Assembly (NCBI GenBank): GCA_963691815.1
Contig: OY829649.1
Location: 33,836,112-33,900,111 of the forward strand
Length of the DNA stretch: 64,000 nt
Source: Echiichthys vipera
Lineage: Eukaryota > Chordata > Actinopteri > Perciformes > Trachinidae
Direction of reading: 5' to 3'
The notes beneath the pieces are model-generated. The model worked only from the letters and a program-made list of their open reading frames with translations, searched no databases and was not told the DNA's origin. The stretch's first letter is position 1; each line of letters starts with the position of its first letter. This document shows, piece after piece, positions 13,090 through 25,864 of this stretch. Made by a program: the position numbers and the translations under genes.

Positions 13090-13500
13090 TATCATCGTGG
13101 GTATTTCCAGCCCATCCTGCTCTACTGTTCCCTCTGCTTCTTTAACATGCTGTCAAAAACTGTGTCGAACCCAAACGTGTCACAAACATAGCCGCCAAAT
13201 TAATTGGTCTCCCTACACCCACACCGCCAGAGCTCAATCTCAAGGCCATCTCACGTATTTCATCGACAATAGCACAGGACAACACACACCCAATCGACCG
13301 TCACTTCACCATTATGCCCTCTGGACGCAGGTTCAGGTCCCTGGTGTGCAGGAGGGAGACTGGTGCCTGCCTCACTCTGCCATATATCTGTCTACATGTT
13401 TATTCTGTTGTTTGTCCATATGTGTATTAACTGTCAGCGTGCTTCCCATAAACTGTACAGTTGAAATGGTAAAGAATTTCCCCTCGGAGACAATAAAGTC
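13090..13500 (+). mobile_element. LINE 3' end, degenerate
   Basis: Broken frames here read like the extreme C-terminus of a fish LINE reverse transcriptase: a Thr-His-Pro-x-x-His segment followed by a Pro-Ser-Gly-Arg-Arg-x-Arg motif (MPSGRRFRS). They are followed by a short 3' UTR ending in 'tttcccctcggagacaataaag', a retroposon-type tail. No intact open frame spans it. Confidence 0.6.
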
Positions 13501-15480
13501 TAGAGTATCATTATCCTCATCAGCTCATTCTTATACCAGCCCAGATGTTCGTACCCTTTTTCAGGTTGCGTCATCCCCAGCTGCACAGCATCCCTGCTTG
13601 ATACCTGGTCTGAAGATTTTCGCCTGCCACTCTCAGTTTGTCTGCCTGATCTGCCTGCCTCACTGGTTTTTGGAGACTCAGCTTCGTCTGATGTCATGCG
13701 TTTGGGTTGTGTGTTTGCTGACTCGTGACAGAAAAATATGCTGTTTTTGTGATTTGCGTGGACTGACCCTTTAGGATCTGAGCCTTCCACTACTGGGAGA
13801 CAACATTATTATTGATCCTCCTCACCGCTGAGCAGACCCAAGGACACTTCCTGCTGCCATCTTACAATTAGTCAACAAACTCATAATCTCTGTCCGGCTG
13901 CAAATGAGACAAAGGCCACAGACTATCGTAACGTCCTCTTGCAAAACGACACATGGCAAAAACACCATTATCTAAAACTGAATGCTGATATTTCTGAACT
14001 GATCATAAGCACTAGGCGTTTGGTTGGCCTAGGCTTTTAACAAATTAGAAGAAGTGCTATATGTTATAGCTTTACGTATAGATCTTTAAAAGATGTGTTG
14101 TGGGAATTAGCTTTCCAGCCCCATTCTTAAATGATTTCTCCAGGGAGGATTAAACTGTCACTCCTAACTCATCCACACGGTGTCCTTAATGACTCTTACA
14201 TGGTCGGCCGCTGATCAGCCCTGAAGTCGTAGGAACACAAAGCATATGAGAAAAAGCTCACTTCATTTTCCCATAAATACTAAGCATATGAAGTAGTGTA
14301 AGTGGCTTTTCTGCATTTCCTGTATTGCCTTGGCAGACTACTTAGGCATTCTTGGTTCATATAATAAAGAAGAATAAAAGCCACTTCAGTTTGTGGCTCA
14401 GTGATTCGCAGTCGAGATGGATGACAGCTTCATTATGGAGATCCAACCATGAAATCCATCATACTAAGACAACAGATAATGAGAATGTGTTTTGACCATG
14501 GGGTAGAGCCACAATGCAGTATATGCATGCTTATGGTTTTGGATGTATTTACATAGTTATATGCTCATCTTTAACTGAGAGCATCAATTCACACCCTTGT
14601 CTGTGTTGTCAAAAGGCCTTCTGGGGGAGAATCTGTTACTCTAATGGCGGCAGAGCGGGCGTGTTGAGTGAAGATAGCTACACAAGACAGAAAGTTAATT
14701 ACAGCACTTCATCACAAAAGAACTTGAGAAATCTTCCAAACACAGAAGAAAGAGGATTTCTAACAGTGAGCAGGTGAGGGAGCGGACACTTGCAATTTGT
14801 CATTTTGAAAACTTAAACAACTTTTCGCTCCAAAAATACTTCCAGCTATCAACGATGGTTGAATAAGCTGAAGCTTGCTCAGTTGATACTGTCGATGATA
14901 GTCCCTCTGCTTCTCCTCATATTGTGCAAACGCATAGAGCGGAGAGAGGCTATTAAAGGTAGTCTGTTGAAACCTAATGGAGTGGAGCTGAAGATCCGAA
15001 GAGGTGCGGTTGTAAAGAGTGATGAAACTATAAAGAGGTAAAGTAAAAGTTAAGTAGGAGGGTGAAACACGGGATACTATGAGGAGCCCCCGTAGAACCA
15101 CGCAGTGCATGTGAACTGTAGCCTTGATAACCTCAGGGAGAAACTTCTGGTAGAACTCAAATCTGTGTCTTTACCCCCCAGAACATGGAGCATTTAGTGT
15201 GAAATTGACTGCAGATTGCCAGGTCAAGCTTCCCCGGTAAACCTGATGTCAGATACGTAGACACTTATCTGTCCTGCACAGAGAGAAGGTTATCCCACAG
15301 ACATGCCAGAGACTATGGCAAGCCGTTTTGCGGGACTATCTGGGATTAACGTAACAGATATCAACAATGTTATTTTGACTTGGAGTAATTAAGTTGTGAC
15401 GAGCCCAAATTTTTATCCAAGATATCAGCCATGTCATTTTGCCGAGTAAGATATGCTCGTGTTAGGTTAGTTGATTGCTC
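13501..15480. other. Intergenic stretch, nothing recognised
   Basis: Short open frames occur, but none has a recognised domain, splice pair or matching copy elsewhere in the window. Confidence 0.45.
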
Positions 15481-15656
15481 TCAATCACCCGTAGGTGTGA
15501 ATGGTTGTCTGTCTCTGTTCGTCTCTATGTGTCCTGTGATAGACTGGCGTCCTGCCCAGGGTGGACCCCGCCTCGCAACCAATGTCAGCTGGAATCTGCT
15601 CCAGCCCCCCCACAACCCCGACAGGGACAAGCGTTTGAAGATGAATGATGATGATG
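15481..15656 (+). mobile_element. SINE-A copy 2, 5'-truncated
   Basis: It matches the SINE-A body from the 'cacccgtaggtgtgaatggt' block to the 3' end, with a 'gaagatgaatgatgatgatg' tail. The tRNA-like head is missing. Confidence 0.72.
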
Positions 15657-15751
15657 CAAACTACTCTTGCCATTCATGTGTTTGTGTTTCTCCTTAAAAA
15701 TACCCCAAATTTACATTGAACATATCTGAAACTGAACTGAAGATATCTTTC

Positions 15752-15970
<219 letters not shown>

Positions 15971-18900
15971 CAAAAGTAGTTTGAATCTTACCAGTCAAAA
16001 TGTGATTATAGTTGTCGAACATTAGACCAATTGAATTGAACACCCAGGCTAGTTTATAGATGTAAAAACAGTTTTCCATGAGACTGATTAGTATGTTCTT
16101 TATAAATGGATTTGCAATAAGACAAAATAGCCGTAGAGAACATTTCCTTTTGCAGAATCTCACATTACAAAACAGAGAGAGATTATAAAACCCTCTAGTG
16201 AGTGTCACTTTGATAGGCCTTTATTGATCTACTGCTTTCATTCCCTCACACAGTCTGACCTCTAGTAGCCTTCAATGGGCATTGCAGTGTTCATCAGTCG
16301 AGTATAACTAAGTACATTTACTCAAGTACTTTACAGTTTTGAGGTACTTCACTTAAGTACCTCAAGTCCCGCCACTAAATTCGTCTACAGTGCCACATTT
16401 AAGATGCAATTGTGCTTTTTACTCCAATACAGTTATCTACACTTTTACAATTTGTATCTAAAGCAGTAAAAAGATCTTCACCACATCCAACCACTATGAA
16501 GTGTTAGTGAGTAGAGTAGAGTATGGTGGCAGTAGTAGTAGTTTTAAAGCAAACCAGGGCAAATTTGGGCTGTATTAAATACAAAACAACCCAAAAAAAT
16601 AAAAACAAGAAACAAGAAAACTGACATAAAATGACGTATGTTTAAAATCTAAATGAGGCATTACACAAAATGAGAAGTTGATGAAACGATTGCAACAACT
16701 CTGATTCACAACATGCAGTACCGTGCAATCACGTCACCAAAGAAGGCCTAATCATAGTTTGATGAAAACAAAGTCTATAATAGAATACATCAGTGGCAGC
16801 AGCAGAAGCACTTCAATTAGCTGATATCACAGCCATGCTATTCCATCGTCTGACACTATAGACCTGTGCAAAGTTGTAAACATAAACATCCTAACTGTGT
16901 CACAGTTTCATTCCTGTTGCAGTGAATGTGAATGACATCAGCTGACAGGAAGTTAACAAGGACCCAGACTGTTGCCTAGCAATGGAATTCCATGAAAAAA
17001 GGTCTAAAGATAATCAGCTACTGGGTGGCAGGTTTCGTTTTTTAAATGAATGCTCAAGTAAACATAAAGGTGCACTTTGCTGTTGGGTGTCTTTACCTCT
17101 GCATCGGTCTTTCTTCTCCTCCTCTTCATTGCGGCGCTTTCGGTTTTGAGCACCGGATCATTTTTGCCTTTTCATTTTGAAATTGTAGCAAACAACAGCG
17201 TGTACTGTAAGGTGACAAGATTTCTGAGACAAAATCTGGGGGACATCTGATGTTGTCCCCTGTGACTCAGCTTGTCACATGGCAAGCAGCTGGTTATAGA
17301 ACAGAACTCATGTCACCTGTTGCAACAGCCAATCAAGTCTTAGCAAGTCTCAGCTGGTTGAAAAGGCCGTTTTGGACGGAGGTTCAACGAGCGTGTGTGA
17401 GAGAGAGAAAAGGAGACAGAGAGGGAGAGGGGCGAGCGAGCAATACAATAAATAAGGAGAGGGAGCACCGGCCGTACTCCAGAACAAAGTAGTTAATCAG
17501 GGAAATAAAACGTTTTTTTCGCCGTTTCATCACAACTAGAAATGCAGCTGTAGCAAGTATCTGACTACCTCTGTCCTCATTTATATTTTATAATCCTACA
17601 AATTAAATCCAGCTACGGAAAAAGGCTGAAAAGTCCCGAGGTTAGAACGAAAGTACAAAGAGTCGTTGCTATGAAGATGATACACGGTCTCGCCTCGTCT
17701 CCTTGGTCTGAACTGGCAGGTTTCAGAACGTTGCAGACCTGCACGTTGATAGTAGTTGCAAGTTTCGACTCATCTCGTTACGAATCTTTGGTCTGAACTG
17801 GGCTTAAGTCCCAAGGTTGGCAAGTATGTTAATCTGGACGACTTCCTAGCTGACATAGCCTAGCAAAATACTAGCCTTTAGAGGGTTGGCTAATGTAATT
17901 CATTCAGACTCCTGGAGCTGGTCCGCCGACATTACAAAGCAAGCAACGGCAGATCCATGCATCTTATTACAGCTAGGTTGGGCGGCTGGCTGTGGCTTGG
18001 CTACGTGTCATTACATTCATTTCATGACATCTGAGCTTTCTGAATGACAGAGAGCCTTTAAGGTATAAACACATTGTCATTGTAATAACCATACTGGGAA
18101 CGAGGATGATGGGAATGTTGAAATGATCAAAAAGAAAATTATACAATCTCTGTAGTTCTGCCGTTCACTGGCTCTCTTCACCGTATGGATGTAGGTCATG
18201 ACAATATGTGCTGCTGTGTGCTGTAATGACACTGTAATTTCAGCAAATTTCAATGTTTCCTGGACATTGTTTATCTGAGCTCAATATATATGCAACAAGT
18301 GGTATTGATAGCCTCTGTTCCCTGAGAGATAAGGGTGTGGAAAATGTATGAATGCCCCCTCCTCCCCCCAGATTGTAACAACATGTCCATATTATCATAA
18401 TCACGGCTTGTTTGGATGTGCGCACATCCTGCTCTCAGGCCGTTGAGTGCTTATTTTTTCTTTAGCTGATGCAATTCATCCCCTTGCCATAATTATCCGC
18501 CTGCAGTCTCTTGATCATCATGATAAGGGAGGAAGAAATGTGAAAGAGTGGATGAGGAGATACGACCAGCATGAGGAGAGAGCTGTGTGCATTCATGCAT
18601 TGTTTGCAAACTGAATTAGTATGGCTGGTGTATCTCATACAGAAAGAAGGCTTTGCCATGTCAGGAGAGAGTTTGTGAAACAGAAGAAAGTATCTTTTTT
18701 TTGTTTTCCGTTCCCTTTCCAATACTGTTTAAACTGCTGGCATTGACATCAGCCCTGAAATCTACCTAAAAGCAGCTTATTTATCGTCTTTTTCCGTCAT
18801 GGCTGAATGTCAAACTAGATAATAGAAGAAAATTTGATGCCATTCCTTCTCTCTATGTATAATGTAAGCCAGAGCATACACAATGACAGCAATCCTATCA

Positions 18901-19150
18901 CATCCATACAAGGTTATCATACAAATGTTAAAAAATAATATATATATATCTCACTGCGCCAAACTTTAAAGAGCGGTGACTCGTACGGGACGGTGCTTCT
19001 GAGGGGAACTACTTTCTACAGCGGTGACACACAACAAATCACCGGTTTGGCGCTAATGGTGGCTACCATCATAATTTATCATTTTATAGCTACTAAAATG
19101 TTTTGTCATATCATGCTTTATTTTGCACAACCACAGCAGGGGCCACACAC
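15971..19150. other. Intergenic stretch with a possible hAT-type MITE
   Basis: At about 16300-16400 there is 'aagtacatttactcaagtac' and related inverted pieces, resembling ends of hAT-type MITEs; a similar 'acttgagtaaatgtac' lies at about 38465. Purine-rich sequence occurs at 17395-17470 and a short TA run at about 18938. No gene was recognised. Confidence 0.4.
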
Positions 19151-19154
19151 ACAC

Positions 19155-19240
19155 AGTGGTTGGAGCAGTTGCCCCATGTAAAGAGGCTAAAAGTCCTCGA
19201 GGCAGCGGCCGCAGGTTCGACTCCGACCTGCTGTCCCAGC
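19155..19240 (+). mobile_element. tRNA-like SINE remnant (head only)
   Basis: It contains 'gtggttggagcagttgcc', resembling an A-box region, and 'gcaggttcgactccgacctg', a good B-box context. It lacks an acceptor-stem partner and is followed by T-rich sequence, so it is more likely the head of a third SINE family than a functional tRNA gene. Confidence 0.4.
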
Positions 19241-20242
19241 TTTTTTAGAACGTGTTGCAGATGTAACCTTTTTCGCAGTCTGATCAACTAGGTCCAGGTA
19301 AGAAGATTTGGCATTAGCCCTGAAGTGTGAGAGCAACTGATAACACACAACAAAGAATGTGGTACAAATGTATTTAAATGTTCAATTTTTCTCTCAACAT
19401 AAGATGCTCAGCCTTACACTCATTAATTGAAATGCAGTTCTTTTCCCATACATTAAATCCACAGTATGAAATAAAATGGGCTGAACAGGTAAATAACGGT
19501 ATGGACCCTTGAATGAGTTCAATTGTCCTTATTCTTCCCTGTTTTCCGTTGTTTGTTTCGGTTTATTTAGTGTCTTTAAGGGTCCTCCAAAGACAAAGCA
19601 GTTCTTTAACTTCCTTTATCAGTTTGTTTATTTGCAAAAGTGACAAAAATGATGTGTCACTCCTCAGGGCTGAGCCTTGTCCTACCGCACTGGTGTCCAC
19701 TCTGGTCCCGATGAACCTGGAGCCTCCGGGCTGCAGGGCGGGCTCCTCCCAAACACAAAAGACAGCCTGCATAAGATGCAGTTTAGTTATTTATCAGCTT
19801 AAATCACTGCCTGTCTACTTTTCCAGTGTACATTAAACAGTGTAGCTTCATTACATTGAATATAAACAGCTCAAACACAGAAAATAGGAAACACATTAAA
19901 TACAGAATCGTGTTAGCATCTTGAGCTACAGCGACAGCTAAGGAGCTATCTATGCTAGGCCTCATTACCAGACTGCAGCTGCTAAACGTTTGTTACTTTT
20001 ACACACAATAACAACATATCATCACACAAAAAAGCATTTCTCAATACCATTAAACATGTTTTGACTACTCTGAGAGGCTTTTTCTTTACGTGCTGAACCA
20101 GAATGCTAATGCTAATCAAGCTAACGGTGCAGCTAACGGTTCAGCTAACTCACCAGGATCGTTCAGAGTTCGGGGAAACAATCCGGAACAGTCGCTCCCG
20201 TGGTCGGTTTCACTTCCACCGGGTAAGTATCTCCTCACACTA

Positions 20243-20359
20243 ACTTTATAATGACAGTTGTATCAAAACTTCACCAAATATCTCCAGGTTTGGTCGCCGA
20301 ACTTGGACACTTTGCTCCGCGGCTGCGTGAGGTTTCTCCGTTTCCTCTCTGTCCGCCAT
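20243..20359 (-). CDS. Candidate first exon or short ORF in a GC-rich patch (unrecognised)
   Basis: On the minus strand 'acaagATGGCGG' gives a strong Kozak start, and AAGATGGCGG is also a YY1-type motif of housekeeping promoters. It opens a 38-codon frame (MADREETEKPHAAAEQ...) ending in TAA. The surrounding 20140-20400 is more CpG-rich than its neighbours and has good donor-like sites on both strands (plus: CCGG|GTAAGT; minus: CCTG|GTGAGT). A nearby minus-strand segment at about 19690-19750 also reads open, but no splice phase linked the two. The product is not recognised, and it may be only a promoter-like or repeat sequence. Confidence 0.25.
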
Positions 20360-20649
20360 CTTGTCACACCGAGAGCTGCAGGTGATGCGTTCAGGTAAAC
20401 TCAGGAATTCCACAACCGGACGAGAAACAACTACGATGCATTCAAAGTTTTCTGTAAATTACAACATAATAAAACTAACCAGTGTTACACTGGCATCAAA
20501 TTCGAATTGAGTGAATTTTTTTTTTTAAAACCCTGAAAAAAATCAAGTTTATCAGTTTGAACATCAAATATCTTGTCTTTGTAGTTTATTCAATTGAATA
20601 TAGGTTGAAAAGGATTTGCAGATCATTGTATTCTGTTTTTATTTACGTT

Positions 20650-20990
20650 TTACACATAGACTGTATAAAAAAACGGACATAGCATCTCCGTTGAGGTCCG
20701 TTCTCTCACCTTGATCCAATCCTTCTCGCCTGAGGGAGTCGCCATCTTGTTAGACTTTGACTCCGCCTTATTTCCTCTTACCAAAAAAGGGCATGTATGT
20801 GACGTTAGGGGGAGGGAGGTATGTCCATCTGGCTGACGTTTACCTCCAAGGAGAAGTGAGGGCCAGAGGCTAGTTATCACTAAAGAGGCAGCACCCTTAA
20901 TTATTCATACATTTTAACCTCCAATAAAATAAAAACTAGCCTGGTACAAAAAAAATCACCCCCCTCAGTGTTGTCATGGAGATATGACCT
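20650..20990 (+). repeat. Repeat family F, copy 1
   Basis: It is collinear with 39405-39700. Shared blocks are 'ttgatccaat', 'gtcgccatcttgtt', 'aaaaaagggcatgtatgtg', 'gtccatctggctgacgttta', 'cctccaataaaataaaaa' and 'tgtcatggagatatgacct'. It is non-coding and likely a non-autonomous DNA element. Confidence 0.65.
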
Positions 20991-20994
20991 ACAC

Positions 20995-21125
20995 TTTTGG
21001 AAATTGTTGGGTCTCTGTAAATCATAAATTAGTCATAGAGTGGGGTCTATACCTACTCTGTAAAGTATCCTGAGATAACTTTTGTTATGATTTGGCACTA
21101 TAAATAAAACCGTATTGAAGTGAAT
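20995..21125 (+). repeat. Repeat family C, tail fragment
   Basis: It starts 'ttgttgggtctctgtaaatc' and ends 'gatttggcactataaataaa', closely matching the 3' parts of 31546-32100 and 42150-42580. It directly abuts repeat F copy 1. Confidence 0.7.
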
Positions 21126-21336
21126 TATTAGTCAGGATCTAATACTGTATCTTGTGATTTCTCTTTATGATTTGAGCTCGGATACTGCTGGGAAGTGACT
21201 GAATTGGCATAATGTGAAGATTGCAAGCTAGTAAACACGGATGTAAACAATGCTGGATTTAAAATGGACTTTGCAAATGTTACGCAGATGGAAATTCCAC
21301 GCGTTGGTTAGACCTCAAGGATACACACGATGAGTT

Positions 21337-21660
21337 TTGAAGAAGAAGAAGAATTACTTTATTTATCCCGCAACGGGGAAATTAAATTTTTTCACTCTTG
21401 TTATTAATCATGTTACACACACACAGGCCTGAAATACACACACATGCACACACAGGACTTATATACATGCAGTTAAGGAGAGATGTTAGAGCGAGGGGGC
21501 TGCCAGCGACCAGCGCCCCGAGCAGTTGGGGGTTCGTCGCCTTGCTCAACAGCACCTCGGCAGTGCCCAGGAGATGAACTGGCACCTCTCCAGCCACCAG
21601 TCCACGCTCCATAGATGGTCCACACCGGGACTTGAACCAGTGACCCTACGGTTCCCAGTG
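21337..21660 (-). mobile_element. SINE-B copy 1 (tRNA-derived SINE), head truncated
   Basis: On the minus strand it runs from the B-box side (ggttcaagtcccggtgtgga) through the conserved body (cactgccgaggtgctgttga; gcgctggtcgctggcag) to a (TTC)n tail, seen on plus as gaagaagaagaag. The A-box side is missing. A short AC-rich patch lies where other copies carry long AC arrays. Confidence 0.75.
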
Positions 21661-21800
21661 AGGTTTGGTGAGTAATACTGAATGTAGCTCCACAGGGCAA
21701 AGGGAAAAACTCTCTGGAGGCAGGAGAAACGTTTCAGATTGCAGTTGAAATTCAAGGCATCTTCATGAACGCAGCACACAAATCAGTAGACAAATTCAGC

Positions 21801-21806
21801 TTTATT
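21801..21806 (-). other. Candidate tspan15 polyadenylation signal
   Basis: TTTATT on plus is AATAAA on the minus strand. It lies about 810 bp beyond the tspan15 stop codon, in a stretch without SINE or LINE sequence. This would give a 3' UTR of roughly 830 bases. Other AATAAA-like hexamers are possible, so this is an inference. Confidence 0.4.
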
Positions 21807-22616
21807 GACAAGAACAGTAGTGCTGATACAAGGCAGGAGCTAGGGGGGAGCTCGAAACAGTGCAGAACTCAGATACAAAAAAACAGAATCGGTTTGTAGT
21901 GTGGGTAATCCATTTAAGTTGACTTGCTCCATTAAAAGATGGAATAAAAAGTTGAGTTTAAAAATGGAATAGACTGAAGCCCCCCTGATGAGAGCCTAAC
22001 ATGTAAACAGATCTTTTTTTACTCTTACTTTATATACAGTACAAAACATGCATCCCATGGTATTTCACAACTACCAGTCTTACAATGTACACTGATTCCA
22101 CAAAATCAAATTTAAATAATGATAAAAAAAGAAATAATACACAAACTGTATACATCCGTCACAGACGCTATATGCAAGACATACTTGGCTATTCCTATTT
22201 CTCCGACAATGAAAAAAAAAACGTCTTTTCAAGCTACCATAAATTTACACACCAAATAGAACTGTCCTCGGACTACTGGGCTATTTTCAAAACAGCCTGA
22301 GGTAAGCTTTAGCACATGAGACACGGCTCAATTTCAAAGGCTAAAAAAAATTAAATTAAATGTGATATAATGCCATAAATCTTTGAATATCAACGGCCAC
22401 AAACGAGACAAAAGGTTCCTAAAGGCCAATGTTGTTCCTTCAATTTTCGCTGTAAACAAATTCATCAACAAAAAGTGCCAAAGTACTCGGGGTCGCCTTT
22501 AGCTAACCAAATTTCCCTCGATCCATTGACTGACACGTTCAACCATTAAGTAGTGCAACACGACTCCAACTAATGCAATGATTACAATGACAGAAAACAA
22601 AAAAAGGCAAAAAAAC

Positions 22617-22961
22617 TCAAAAGGCATGAACGGGCCTTTTCTGCTTCCGGCCGACGTCGACCTCGTCCAGCCCGGTGGCCGATACGGACTGCTGCAGTTC
22701 TCGGAGCTGAGAGTGTGTGCGCGGCGCCTGCTTCTTGAGCTTCTGCAGGTGAACGTCGATGGGGTCGAGATCTGGCTCGACGGCAGGGACGGGCAGGTAG
22801 CCGCCGTCCCTCGGCAGACACATACACCAGCCGGCGCCGGCCAGGTCCAGCTCGTTGTACTCGACCTCTTTCTTTTTCAGCTTGAAGTCCACCATGTCGG
22901 ACGACTCGCTCATGTCCACCAGCAGGTTCCAGAATATACAGCTCAGGATGATGCCCAGCAG
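22617..22961 (-). CDS. tspan15: tspan15 exon 8 (last): TM4 end and long cytoplasmic tail
   Basis: The acceptor is ctccctgcag. The exon opens LLGIILSCIFW, the end of the fourth membrane helix, then runs NLLVDMSESSDMV and a charged tail containing 'CMCLPRD' and 'LQKLKKQ', stopping at TGA (22619-22617). It is 345 nt, 114 residues plus stop. The tail is much longer than in human TSPAN15 and GC-rich in codon use. The overlapping frames on both strands are shadows. Confidence 0.85.
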   Translation of the reverse strand: MLGIILSCIFWNLLVDMSESSDMVDFKLKKKEVEYNELDLAGAGWCMCLPRDGGYLPVPAVEPDLDPIDVHLQKLKKQAPRTHSQLRELQQSVSATGLDEVDVGRKQKRPVHAF

Positions 22962-23046
22962 CTGCAGGGAGACATGGGGCCATGTTAATATAAACACTCT
23001 CAATGTGCCTAGGGTTGTGAAAGAACTTCCACTTATAAACCTTCAT

Positions 23047-23690
23047 CATTATCTCATCTCATCTTCAGCCTCTTATCCAGGGTCAGGTCACGGGGGCAGC
23101 AGCTTTGGCAGGGGACCCCAAACTTCCCTGTCCCGGGCCACATTAACCAGCTCTAACTGGGGGATCCTGAGGCGTTCCCAGGCCAGTGTGGAGATAATAA
23201 TCTCTCCACCTGGTCCTGGGTCTTCCCCGAGGCCTCCTCCCAGCTGGACGTGCCTGGAACACCTCCCTAGGGAGGCGCCCAGGGTTCATCCTTACCAGAT
23301 GATCCTGAACCACCTCAACTGGCTCCTTTCAACGCAAAGGAGCAGCGGCTCTACTCCGAGTTCCTCACGGATGCTGAACTTCTCCCCCTCTCTCTAAGGG
23401 AGACTCCAGACCCCCCCCTGAGGAAACACATTTCGGCCGCTTGTACCCACGACCTGGTTCTTTGGGTCCTGACCCAGCTTTCATGACCACAGGTGAGGGT
23501 AGGAACCAGGACTGAGCGGTAGATCCAGAGCTTTGCCTTCCTCAGCTCTCTTTTCATCACAACGGTGCGGTAGAGCCACTGCAGCTCCGCCCCCACTGCC
23601 CCAATTCTCCGGTCAAACTCACGCTCCATCGTCCCCTCACTCGTGAACGTGATCCTGAGGTACTTGAACTCCTTCACTTGGGGTCAGGAC
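23047..23690 (-). mobile_element. RTE-type LINE 3' end (D1), 5'-truncated
   Basis: The minus-strand frame at 23351-23677 reads the C-terminal part of an RTE-clade reverse transcriptase polyprotein (motifs EGTMEREFDRRIGA, YRTVVMKRELRKAKLWIY, LTCGHESW). It has premature stops near its end. The 3' UTR continues leftward to a (GATGA)n tail. The copy lies in tspan15 intron 7, co-oriented with the gene. Confidence 0.85.
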
Positions 23691-24879
23691 TCAATCATAA
23701 CTTTGTTCAAGAAAACCAAATTTGATACCAAGTTTATTTTGAACATGTAAAAAATAATGAACAAATAAAATGAACAGTACACATTAATCAAACTCAACAT
23801 ACAAGTTCTCATAAAGAACCAAATAAATATGAAATGTCTGTAAAGGAGAAGGTAGAAGTACAACACAACAGTCGGATAACTTAATTACCTCACATTCATC
23901 CTACCGTTACTCATCTCTACACCTCTCAAAAATAATTGTGTTATACCTCTTGAATGATTTACATGATGTATTAGTTATCATGAAATTGTCATCCATTAAT
24001 TTATCATTTCAGCATCAGCTCTTAGATCACTCAGCCATCAAGATAAACAAAGTGATAAGTACAACTTGAAAACTTAGTAATGCTGCTTCTGATCCCAGGC
24101 CTTCTTTGCTTACATCCTTGGTAACATGGGTTGAACCACAGCGTGTATATAAAGATGGACGACGCGTCGTCATTGTACAAAAGCAAAGCCAAATACGGGC
24201 AGCGCCATGTTGTCATTTTGGAGCCAGCACAGTGGACATCGGCCTGTGGATCGAAATCCTCTCTGTACCCCGCCTGACCCATGGCGAGTCAATAACAGCT
24301 GTCAATCATAACGATTCCCACTGTCTTTATAACTCACTCATCTTCATCCGCCTAAAACTAACTAATTTAAACCAAAATGATCAAAAATACTTATTTGACC
24401 CATGTCCCATCTTCTAAGATGAAGGGGGAGGGACTTCTGACCTATACTGCAGTTAGGCGGCGATGCAGAATTTGTATTTGTGAAGTTAGTCGCTTTAGCA
24501 ACTGGGATTCAAGCAGTGCAAAACCCCCTGATGGCTCTGATAGGTGAGCCAAGTGTAACTCCCTCCACACTCTCTCGTCACAGCGGAGAAAGCCTGTGCT
24601 ATCGCTTGATGCGTGACAATTTTGTTCAGCTCTCTCTTCTATAACAAGTGAATTATCAAGCTAGCCAGCTAACCAGCAGTCGTCTATTGTATGTCATGGA
24701 CCTGCCATCTGCTCTCTTCGAAGCCAAGTCTCCCAGCATGAGGGAGATGCCCTGGTACTAGCTAGCTAATTTGCTAATTTACCACTAGCTAACATTAAGT
24801 AGCGATTCAATTGTGGGGCAGTCCAGTGCTATTATGGGAAAATAACTTGGTAAACGTTGTTGAATGTTGTTACAGTTAT

Positions 24880-25070
24880 CTCATTTCATCTCATCTCATC
24901 TTCAGCCTCTGATCCTGGATCAGGTCTCGGCGGCAGCAGCTTTAGCAGGGGACCCCAAACTTCCCTTTCCCGGGCCACATTAACCAGCTCTAACTGGGGG
25001 ATCGTGAGGCGTTCCCAGGCCAGTGTGGGGATCTAATCTCTCCACCTGGTCCTGGGTCTTCCCCGAGCAC
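24880..25070 (-). mobile_element. RTE-type LINE 3' end (D2), strongly truncated
   Basis: It contains only the last about 190 bp of the RTE 3' UTR, with 'aaccagctctaactggggga' and a GATGA-type tail, which on plus reads tcatctcatctcatcttcag. It lies in tspan15 intron 7. Confidence 0.8.
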
Positions 25071-25844
25071 AAAAAAGATGTAGTGACTTCCATGTTGAGC
25101 TCTTGAGTACTCATGCCCATGGCTGAAGCAGACTGCTCCATGTCCATTTCAGGAGTGACATCCTCTCCATTAATAGTTTATTCATATCAATAATTCAATC
25201 ATATAATAATAGTAACAGTTAATTGAACTGGGACCTTTTAGTATTTGGATCACGTAGCTTGTGCAAACACAAGGTGTGCTAGACTGAGTAGCTACAGCTA
25301 TAATGTGTCATACACACATTTAATCAACATTTAGGTAAATAGAAGCTGTCTGGACCATTAAGGCTTAGATCTGGGACAAACAAAACAACTGATCAGGATA
25401 GAATAGTTCCACTGCAATGTTCTTACTGTATGATTGATGTTTTATTTTCTCATTAAATCCTTACCTATCACAGCCGCCGACGATCCAAGTTACAGTATAT
25501 TTTGATTCAAGTTTTCTATTTACACAGTCCACACAGTTAAGTCAATATCCCCGACACTCACATCACTGTTTGTGTAATGAAAATGTTATTTACGGATCAA
25601 CACGCTGGAGCACACGAGCCACAGCAACTCAAGGGAATGGAAAATCACGTCCATCAACAAACTTCAGATCAGGACTGTCAAAAAAGTAAAAAACACAAGA
25701 TTTTTCTCTCTAAAACAGTGGTGTGAGGCCTCTCAACGGCAAAGGTAAGGTATTTATTTCGCATCGACAACATATATGGAGGTGCAATTTATTCAGGAGC
25801 AGTGTTGCTGAAAGGAACAGCAATTACTGTAATTACTCCTCTCT

Positions 25845-25864
25845 GGGGGGGGGGGGGGGGGGGG
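25845..25864 (+). repeat. Poly(G) run of 20
   Basis: Twenty consecutive G follow a CTCT motif. Such runs can form G-quadruplexes and are often mis-sequenced, so the exact length is uncertain. Confidence 0.85.

Noticed and set aside
19690..19750. Second exon linked to the 20243-20359 frame
   Set aside because: The frame reads EPALQPGGSRFIGTRV with plausible borders, but no splice phase joins it to the candidate first exon, so no gene model was built.
22578..23049. ORFs overlapping tspan15 exon 8 on other frames and strand
   Set aside because: Shadows of the GC-rich last exon; only the frame with splice-consistent TSPAN15 similarity is kept.
23351..23677. Host gene on minus strand (also 58217-58528)
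   Set aside because: RTE reverse transcriptase remnant; two similar copies with LINE tails and, at the second, a target duplication.
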